From NCBI GenBank assembly GCA_030522415.1, contig CM060121.1:7048476-7112475 (forward strand): a stretch of 64,000 nucleotides of DNA. Reading direction: 5' to 3'. Under the pieces are notes generated by a model. That model had not been told where the DNA came from and did not search any database. It saw only the letters and a program-made list of their open reading frames with translations. Made by a program: the position numbers and the translations under genes. The number at the start of each line of letters is the position of its first letter. Positions within the stretch are counted from its first letter, which is position 1. Shown piece after piece: positions 55,573 through 64,000 of the stretch. Source of the stretch: Channallabes apus (lineage: Eukaryota > Chordata > Actinopteri > Siluriformes > Clariidae).

Positions 55573-56555
55573 TAGAATCAGCGTGTTATTGAAATGCATC
55601 CAAATGCAGCAAGTTGGGCCTTGCACAGAGGAAAGGCGTAGCTGTTGTGTTTTCAAACTGCAGGTTGCATTTAAAAGGGTGCTAAAAAGCCGGAATACAA
55701 CACAGACATGCACACACACACACATGCACACACGGGCACACACTCTCACTCATACACACACACATACATATCCCGCAGGCTGATTGATCATCTGTCATGC
55801 TAATGAAACGTTATACACTGTGGATAGCTCAACCAGCAGCGACACTGGAGCACGATCGGGCATCGGAGTCATTCAGAGGCCAAACATACACAAACATCCA
55901 TCTCTCTCTATCATACAAACTAACACACACACACACTTACAAACACACACACAAGCAGTCTAGCTCTAATACAAGATTAGATGAGTTAAGCACACAGAAT
56001 TCACATATCAGTCCACTATGGATGTGTCCCAACCCACACACTCTTTTCAAAATGTACCCCAAACCACATACTCTATTCACTAATGCATTATGGGTAATCT
56101 GCAATACCGTAATTGATAGGTTGGAAGGTATCCTTTGTAAGTTTCATTGTAGTCTTCATCAATGTTTATCTATTTTAATGTTGCATTGATCAAGTGAAAA
56201 AGAAAACTTCAACACTAAGGGTAGTTTGTAACGTATTAGGACTGGAATCAGAGAGCTTCTGGAGTTGTCCAGTCCAATAGTTGTCCAATCCAATACTTAA
56301 GGTTGTGACTCAATGGTGACATTTCTTAAAATGAAGGAGTTCACTGCGAATAGGTTTGCGGTTGACGCGAAGCTATAATCAGAGTTTAAGTTTAGTCGTA
56401 TTGCATTTTTCTTGGTAGTTTATCAAAACATTTTTTTTGTTTTTTTGCTCCTTTTCTCCTGCCACTCTTCTTCACACATATCTAAAGATTTTTTTGCTAT
56501 CTAATAGCTATCTGAACTTTTAATATCAGTTTTAAAAAAATGCGATTTGCCTTTG
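55573..56555. other. No gene seen; CA-rich patches
   Basis: Interrupted CA sequence lies at 55705-55770 and 55920-55955. The GTCCCAAC/CCCCAAACCACA motif occurs near 56025-56065. Confidence 0.45.
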
Positions 56556-56559
56556 GGAG

Positions 56560-56838
56560 TGATAAAAATGGACAGGATTAGCATTAAGTATATTAGAGGA
56601 CAATGCAGGTAGGACGGTTTGGGGACAAAGTTAGAGAACTCAGATTAAGATCATTTGGACATGTGATGAGGAGGGAAGAGGGGTATATCGAGAGGAGAAT
56701 GTTAAAGATGCAGACATGCAGGATGTTGGAGTGATGAAGGAAGATGTGCTAGACGGAGTTAGATGGAGACAAATAGTCCAATGTGGCGATTTCTAACTGG
56801 AACAGCTGAAGGAAGAAGAAGAAGAAGAGAAAAAAACA
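56560..56838 (+). mobile_element. RTE-type LINE 3' end
   Basis: TTGGGGACAAAGTTAGAGAA, TTTGGACATGTGATGAGGAG and GTTAGATGGAGACAAATAGT correspond to the FGHVMRR and VRWR region at the end of an RTE-type reverse-transcriptase protein common in fish. It ends in GAAGAAGAAG repeats. An internal deletion lies near 56714. The tail matches the SINE at 17836. Confidence 0.75.
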
Positions 56839-57210
56839 GTTTTTCTATCAAATGTATTACTGCATCCTAAACCACTCATACTCAAGCCATACATTCAGCT
56901 TCTTGTGTTTCACAGAGGTTAAAGATAATCAATAATTTAACACAAAATGGCAGCTGCCTAAATCTGTGAACTTCTCAAAAGTCATAAAAGGTGAAACTGA
57001 CAACGGTGAAAGTTTTTTTTTTTACTTGCTGAAGCTTATTGCGACCCATCAGCATCTTCTTTTTCCATTTTTTAATTAAATGTCTATAAAAATAAATAGT
57101 TGTTTAATTATTAGTTAGTTAATTAGTTCTTAAACAGTACATAAATAGCTAGTATAATATATGTCTACATTTATGGATTGCTCTATTTCAGGTTTTAAAA
57201 TTTGAGTGCA

Positions 57211-57244
<34 letters not shown>

Positions 57245-58720
57245 TAAAGGGGAATATGAAATTCACCAGTTCCCCGTCCCCCGTCGTTCGATGTGTATAT
57301 TTCTGTAATATGTTTTCTTTTTGGATTTCTTGCGGAAATGCATTTGCGGAAAAAAAATTACATATACATTTTTTTTTCATTTTCAGCTTGATAAATGTTT
57401 CCATGTAAGATAAAAACACAAGTGTTAATATCAACTAAAAATGTATAAATGTTGCATGTGTTTTTCTACATTATATAAAAAATTTTTTTTGAACAAAAAC
57501 AAAACATGACATTTTCAATGTTTCATGAACTAAATGTTAAAACAGTTACTGGTAACCTTAAACACTTAGCTAAGTCATATTTATTGGTGCTTTCTCATCT
57601 GATAATAGGTAATTCTTCTATAATTTTCTCCAAATGTCCAGTAAACAAAGAGGACATAATCAAAGCTGATTTTCCCCAAATATAAAAGTCCATTTCAATA
57701 CAATTTAATCAATTTTATTTGTATAATGTCTTTAACAAATGTTCCCTACAGTAATGGCATTAAATCCTAAATTCTACCTATTTCCTGCTTGTTCATATTT
57801 TGTGCCTATAGTTCATCTGTAAGAGCAAGAAAGACAAGGCGCGTGCTTGAAGCTTCTTGCTCGGATCGCTGATGATGGCGTTTCATCAGTTAATTGCGGT
57901 TTCGGATTTCCTGTTTCTGAACTTGTTTTAACCCTGATTGTGGTTATATGACAAGTTAGAGCTTAAAAGGGCAGAATTTCACAACATAAACACAAGCAAA
58001 TTTGAGTTTAAAAAAAGAGAAGAGTTCTTTTTTTTAGTCCAAACCACACAACATTACAATATTCACTACATCAAGCTTGTATCTAGTGGTTTTAACTGTG
58101 TTTCAACAAATAAGATGACAGTAAAAGGCACAAGGTGGAAGATTACATAATGCTGGCCAATAGTATTTAGACAAAAGTGAAATTCTAAGTTTTATTGACA
58201 TTCTCATATTTTTTAAATAATGACAATCAAGATAATAAGAATAAGTTGCTGCTTTTCCCTATTGTTAATCAGTTATCTATTGGATTAGGATCTGGACATA
58301 AACCAGGCCATGGTTCCAGAAGCTTCACTAGTTTTTCACTAGATTTTAAACTAATTGGCACTCAGCCAAATATTTTAGAATTACTTATTGAATTTACCTG
58401 TTTTGTACACAGGGAGAACTAATACATGGCATGTTATCTGGATTATTCACTAAACATTAATAGCCTACTGCTTTTTTTATTCTCATTGTTTCTCTTTATT
58501 AGCTCCTGATATCTATAAATGTAAACATAAAAAAAGTTACACTTAAATGTCTTCAAAGAGGAAGAAGTTTGGCAAATAAAGTATAACAGTCTCAGTAGGA
58601 TAAACCTATTAAGACTGTTAGGTCATATTGTTCAAAATTCACAAGTGACCATCATCTGGAAGGTTGTGGACAATCCAAAAGTGAGATGCTACTTATTTGG
58701 ATATTTATTCACTTAAAGTA
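56839..58720. other. No gene seen; AT-rich
   Basis: (AAT)n lies at 57211-57241. Open frames here are short and without motifs. Confidence 0.55.
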
Positions 58721-58723
58721 TTT

Positions 58724-58916
58724 ATTCATGTTCTATGCCGCTTATGCTGTGTACAACCCCAGGATACTTTTGGCATGAGGCAGCGTACAACCTGAACAGG
58801 GTGCCATTTCATCTTTATCTTTGGACTATGGGAGGAAAACGGAGTATCCGGAGGATAAAACTCACCAAGTAATCCGCGCACACAGACCCATGGTGTGAAT
58901 CGAACCCTAGAGTTTT
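58724..58916 (-). mobile_element. Old RTE-tailed SINE (copy M)
   Basis: TTATCTTTGGACTATGGGAG, GAAAACGGAGTATCCGGAGG and GTGTGAATCGAACCCTAGAG follow the family in minus orientation with heavy decay. Confidence 0.7.
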
Positions 58917-61266
58917 TTTTTTATTATTACTTGGATAGCCTTAGGATATTTTTAGGAAGTTTTCCACTCAAGCCTTTATCATTGCACAATTAATAAATTC
59001 AATGCAGACTTTAAGCTAAAGCTATAATGACATGAGATACTGTATTTACATGGCATATCACATGACACATGATATTTTAAGACATTTAAAACCTGCTCAT
59101 AAGCTCATGAGTTACAGTTTACACAATTTACCTTTTTGTAAAAAAAAAAAAAAAAAAAAAAAGGATTATAGCATAGAAATTATTTCAGTTGTATGAAGTA
59201 CCCTTTTGACCCTGGTTCCCCTCAAGGTTTCTTCCTCATGATGTTTTAGGGAGACATCTATTGCCACTACTTCTTCAAAACACTGAATTGACTTGAGTTA
59301 GCAAGCAGTTATCATTGCCAACTCATTGTTGATATGCTTGATGCTAGCTATGTAGTAACCACATCAACTTTTGTCTGCCAATGGAATCCATCAGCTGCGC
59401 TTTGTTCTAATACATAATAAACATTATCATGTACGTAGATGACTGCTACTAATCTAAGCCTGAACTAACAATGTTAAAAAAGTGTAAAAAGATTTTTACT
59501 TTTTTGGGAGGAGTCTCCAGTGTCAGTACTTTATTTTGTTTTAGTCAATGGTAAAGTTACGTTTTCAGACATGGTATGTAATATCAGCCTGGTTAGCAGG
59601 TTTGCCATCAAGCTATTGTAAAGCAGCAGTAGAAAGTATTCGATTTTGGACCAGCTAAGAGCTTTTGATGTTTACAGTGAAACGGCTTAATCTAACTCAT
59701 CTAAACACTCTTCAGTCCAGCTGATGAAGTAGTACAATGGTGGCAGGGATTCAACCTAGGATGAGTAAGGAAGTCTAGGAATTAACCTGGAACAGGACCA
59801 TGGAAAGACTGGAACACACGCTTATAATTTTATTTTCGTCCACCTTTATCATGTTTTCTCTTTATCCAGGCCAGCTTTTATACTTCAGAGGTTATTCTTG
59901 CCATATTTTCTATGATTTATTTATTTTTTTTAAACCCAGATCCTATGCGCAAACCCAACATTCATACAAAACCAGGTGGATTGAAACCAAACCTCCGGTG
60001 CTCAACTTAGCTGGACGATGAACAAAGAAATATGGATAAAAAACATTCATGTCTGTTCAGCGTAAAGACACTCTGAAGCAACTACACAAGCAAAGAAAAG
60101 AAAAATATGCCTTAAGTGACGCCATGAGTAACACTCCTGCTATCCGGTGCTATCTCAAGTACACTAAGAGATCCACCAAGACCATATCTGGTTATGAGTG
60201 TCTACAACTGCTTAGTGTTGATGTAGCATCTTGTTTTTAAAGGCAAGGCATTCTCTTTCTTTTTCGGTCAAAGGTTTCAGTCCCTCGGATCTGTCAATGG
60301 AGGTCGTCCATCTCTTAAGCTGGGTCTAGCAAGAATAAGCAGGAATAATGTGTACAACTATTTAATTGAATGGAAGATAATTAACCAACATGCAAGGTGA
60401 ATATAATTGTAACGATTGTTGTAATACTTGAGTATTTTTATAGTAACACGCCTGGGTGTGGCAAACAGGTTACATTAAAAAAACATGTCTAGTAAAAGTA
60501 ACTTTTATACTTGAAGCATTCTACAGTACAAATGAATGTAGAATGCTTCAGATCATTCTTTTGAACATATACAGTACTTTCCTCAAAAAAAAAAAAAAAA
60601 AAAATTTTTAAGCTGTGATTAAGGATATTTATTATCCTAACTTCTACCATGTAACTATTTCCAATTTCCTTCTCCGAGCATACTGTAATACCGGTACATC
60701 ATCAAACCCCTATCCTGAAGGAACTTTTCCTGTCCCATGCATGTGGGTAAAATATTTCCCAGGTGTGTGATGATGTCTCTTCCTGTCTCTCTGCCGGAGA
60801 CACACACAAAAACACACATTGGAAAACCCCGGTGGTTAAACTCACACCTGATTTTTAATGACAGACTAAGGGTTCCTCCTCATGAGGTTGAGACGCCTCA
60901 TCAGTGTGTGTGTGTGTGTGTGCGCACAAAATAAAATCACCAGAAATGTAGATTTAGGCAGGACATGGCTCGTGCTGTACAGTACTTGTAGTACATTTCA
61001 TTTTAGACTATACTGTATGTCTTCAATTAAAATCCTCATAAAATGGGGCAAACATAAGCCTAAAATGTAGTTTTTACACAATCAGCTTTAACTCAGAATG
61101 GAAAAAAGTTTTCCATTTCAAAATTTAAAAACCTTTTTTTTTTTTTTTTGCATTTTATGTACTATTTTCATGTTTAAATCTAATAAACATGTTCATAATC
61201 AAATCTAAATTTCAGAATCTATACATTGTTTGTTGTTGGTATCCCTGCTCCAGAAAAGGTCTACTG
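58917..61266. other. No gene seen; A/T homopolymers and one LINE scrap
   Basis: A runs lie at 59140-59162 and 60584-60603, and a T run at 61133-61150. CTGGTTCCCCTCAAGGTTTC at 59212-59231 is a scrap of the LINE 3' UTR seen at 23770. (TG)n lies at 60904-60921. Confidence 0.5.
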
Positions 61267-61279
61267 CAACATTTGACAT

Positions 61280-61626
61280 TCATTCATTCATTCATTTTCT
61301 ATACCGCTTAATCCTGTGTTCAGGGTCGCGGGGGACCTGGAGCCTATCCCAGGAGACTGGACAGGGTGCCAATCCATCGCAGGGCACACACACATACACA
61401 CACTCACACACCCAATCACACACTTAATTTAGGAACGCCAATTAGCCTAACCTGCATATCTTTGGACTGTGGGAGGAAACCGGAGTACCCGGAGGAAACC
61501 CACCAAGCACGGGGAGAACATGCAAACTCCATGCACACAGAGACGGGAATCGAGCCTGGCCGGGGAATCGAACCCAGACCCTGGAGGTGCAAGGCGACAG
61601 TGCTAACCACTACACCACCGCGCCGC
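61280..61626 (-). mobile_element. RTE-tailed SINE (copy H) with internal deletion
   Basis: Head and tail are both present, but about 25 bp are missing after CCCAGGAGACT and a few more after CACACTTAATTTAGG. The 13-bp duplication CAACATTTGACAT flanks it at 61267-61279 and 61627-61639. Confidence 0.92.
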
Positions 61627-61639
61627 CAACATTTGACAT

Positions 61640-61995
61640 ATTGTAAATAAATAATGGACCAGTAAATCCACAAAAATTATTTCAACTTAGTAAATAAACT
61701 TTTGCAAGTGCTAGCCCATTTTAAATGTTATAGCATTTTGTCTTGAAAAATTATCATAAAAATATTTTAGAAAATATTTTAGGTGAGAAAGCATTAGCTA
61801 ATGAACAACAACTTTACTGCTAATCCCTCAAACAATACTAGAATGCTAACACACTGTTGTCATTACACAAAGCGTACTGTATGTAAATGTATTAGCAAAA
61901 TAAATTCATTTTATTACAGTACATTTCAATTTATTTAATTGGAAAATGTATATTATTTATGCTTGTGGGGAGGAAAAGCCAGAAAAGATCCCACA
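61640..61995. other. No gene seen
   Basis: AT-rich, no recognised feature. Confidence 0.55.
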
Positions 61996-61999
61996 GTAA

Positions 62000-62290
62000 A
62001 GCCAATGCAGCACAACTTGCCAAGTCAATCCTGGTCATAGAAAGTCACCAGAACACCTGGTACATAACAGCCCACTGCACACGTGAGCTGGCAGGCAAAG
62101 TGTCTTAAATTGCCAACATGGTCAACATGCTATAAGCACCCATGGGCAGATACAAACATTTCTGATCTATGAGAGGCTCTTGGTGCCAGACACCGCAACA
62201 CATCTCCAGAGGTCTTGTGGCAGCACAAGGAGATGGACAAGGGGAATGTTTTGCTTTGGAGGATTATGGCTGAGAGGTGTATTTTCTGTA
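62000..62290 (+). mobile_element. Tc1-like transposon relic, internally deleted
   Basis: CAGCACAACTTGCCAAGTCA and CATAGAAAGTCACCAGAACA are N-terminal coding sequence. CTCTTGGTGCCAGACACCGC, AACACATCTCCAGAGGTCTT and GGAGGATTATGGCTGA are the C-terminus and right end of the family relic at 47640. The catalytic domain is deleted. Confidence 0.6.
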
Positions 62291-63719
62291 TTTAATCTTT
62301 AGTTTATGGACAGTCAAATACGCATTTCACGGCACAGAATAGTGCACATGCTTGTGTATGTGACTTACGTGAATTGCCAATTATAAACTATAGTAAAACT
62401 TATTTAGCTCTCATTCACAAGTCCTTATGACTTATAATGTTGAAAATATACAGTATGATTATGGAGAAATGTAATGAAAAAATAAAGAAAGAAATACTGC
62501 TTGCAAGTAGTTTGATCAATTTTTCCTAGAATTTCTGTTAAAATTTACGCTAATGAAATGATTTGAAACTTAATTTCAAATAAAACAAATATGCAATATT
62601 TATGATGGGTTTGAAAAAGTGACGTACAGGGTTTGAAACAATGCTGTGCACTAAATGCTCGATTTAAAAATGTTTCACCCTTGGGAGCAGGTAATAAATA
62701 GTATTTTTTTTTTATCAGAAGATTATAAGGATGACCACAGGGTTTGGGGTGGCATTTGGAGAAACTCTAAAAAGCATCGAGCGCATCAAAGGTTCAGTTT
62801 AGCTTAGATGGTTATTGTAGTCATGAACATGTCCCAGAACCCCTTTTGTCTCTTTGTGATCATTTGCTCGATCAACACGTAAATATTTGTCAATGTGGTG
62901 TGTGATGGTGCCATTTAAAAAGTAAGATGAGCATCTATTCTTTGGCCTGTCAGCGTTGCCGTATGCTCCCGAGTGTGTTTGCTCAGTTTTAGAGGACACA
63001 CATACAATAGGTGCAGAGAGTGCTGCGTGTCATCGCGCCGTTTATTAAAGCCGGAGTGCGTGCCCGGTGGTGTGGTGTTGACGTCCGTATACTGAGTGGC
63101 TGCTGAAAGACCAGACGGACAAACATCACCATGATGACATTTCTGTTTATTTAATTTCTTCTTTTTCTTTTTGCCCAGCCAGAACAATGTGTTTGGCAGT
63201 GTCAGTGTGACGTTAGTCTGGGGTCATCAAGGTCTTGATTGTAAAATGAATGAGGTCAACAACTGTAAAATTTTGGGTTATTACAGCTTAAAGTTGTTAA
63301 TTAACTTGATTCAATTACTATGATCAGCTTGATAGCTGTTGATAAGTGTGTAATTTCTAAATAATGTTTTAAAAGGTTGATTATTGTTCATAATGTTGTG
63401 CTGTTATGTTATAAACGTGTAATGGCTTTCTGTGATTAGAGTGTAAAAACTTTGTAATGAGAGTTATATTTAAAAAAAAAATCTAAAATACAATGTGTAT
63501 AAAATAATCACAAGCACAATAAAACACTTTCATAGTAACATCAACAACTTTAACAATAACATATTTTAACATATTTTATTTTATCAATAATGCAAATAAA
63601 AAATGCAAATCACTTCAATCACAATAAATATTAAGTACTTAATTACATAAGTATGATAATGTACCATACTTACCCATTCCATAACTCTCCTTAGCTAACC
63701 ATAAGTACCTTACCATAAC
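62291..63719. other. No gene seen
   Basis: The 62900-63230 stretch is less AT-rich and free of visible repeats, a candidate conserved noncoding segment. The rest is AT-rich. Confidence 0.4.
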
Positions 63720-64000
63720 TTATTATACCATACCATACCATACCATACCATACCATACCATACCATGCCATGCCATACCATACCATACCACACCACACCA
63801 GACCATACCATGCCATGCCATACCATAACATACCAGACCATACCAGACCATACCAGACCAGACCATGCCATGCCATGCCATATCATACCATACCATACCA
63901 TACCATACCATACCATACCATACCATACCATACCATACCAGACCATACCATACCATACCAGACCATGCCATGCCATGCCATACCATACCATACCATACCA
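63720..64000. repeat. (CCATA)n pentanucleotide array with CCATG, CCAGA and CCACA variants, open at the window end
   Basis: More than 50 five-base units. Variant units are clustered. The block GACCATGCCATGCCATGCCA occurs at 63861 and again at 63961, exactly 100 bp apart, which suggests a higher-order unit of about 20 pentamers. The region just before (63660-63715) has scattered ACCATA words. The array continues past the window. Confidence 0.95.

Noticed and set aside
63691..63991. Antisense frames reading as WYGMV repeats
   Set aside because: They arise from the CCATA pentanucleotide, whose length is not a multiple of three, so all three frames give the same cyclic peptide. Not a protein gene.
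63720..64000. Telomere or subtelomere
   Set aside because: The unit is CCATA, not TTAGGG. No telomeric hexamers are present.

Overview
This window looks like intergenic or intronic DNA of a teleost fish. The evidence is the repeat content: Tc1-like transposons, tRNA-derived SINEs whose 3' tails match fish LINEs, L2-, Rex/CR1- and RTE-type LINE fragments, hAT-type MITEs and many long (AC)n microsatellites. An ostariophysan such as a catfish would fit, but that is an inference from the repeat mix and not proven. I found no host protein-coding gene, rRNA, functional tRNA gene or CRISPR array. Most open frames are by-products of microsatellites, which read as poly-TH, poly-VC or poly-SL, or of SINE sequence.

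Layout. 0-5 kb: a MITE with about 49-bp inverted ends (63-657), a Tc1 relic split by an L2-tailed SINE, and the first full-length RTE-tailed SINE (2693-3073). 5-13 kb: an L2 LINE fragment (5470-6362), a microsatellite cluster, an unclassified dispersed repeat, and a SINE nested in a LINE tail (9745-10262). 13-23 kb: mostly featureless AT-rich DNA with transposon relics. 23.5-25.1 kb: a degenerate pyrimidine-rich repeat interrupted by a LINE tail and a SINE. 25.9-26.3 kb: a compound CA/TCTC array. 29.3-32.7 kb: a decayed LINE on the minus strand with a well-preserved Tc1-like transposon inserted in its 3' UTR (30034-31653); this transposon carries the only full-length protein gene in the window. 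35-43 kb: further copies of the same LINE, SINEs and a Tc1 relic. 45.1-46.0 kb: a degenerate tandem repeat of about 80-90 bp units that matches nothing I know. 46-50.6 kb: mariner and Tc1 relics and SINE copies. 52.6-54.8 kb: a three-layer nest in which a Tc1 relic is split by a hAT-type MITE that is itself split by a SINE. 55-63.7 kb: microsatellites, an RTE LINE end, SINE copies and AT-rich DNA. The window ends inside a CCATA pentanucleotide array.

The elements relate to each other as parasites. Three LINE lineages each appear to lend a 3' tail to a SINE family found here: an L2 type, an RTE-like type ending in (ATGA)n and an RTE-like type ending in (GAA)n. Eight RTE-tailed SINE copies have clear target-site duplications of 9-14 bp. 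The Tc1-like element at 30034-31653 has an unbroken 340-codon transposase with the DD34E residues in place and paired direct repeats in both ends, so it may be autonomous or only recently silenced. I see no convincing new multi-gene system. The most interesting items are this Tc1 element, the orphan tandem repeat at 45.1-46.0 kb, a template-switch-like insertion in one SINE (24507-24538) and a palindromic end on the hAT element.
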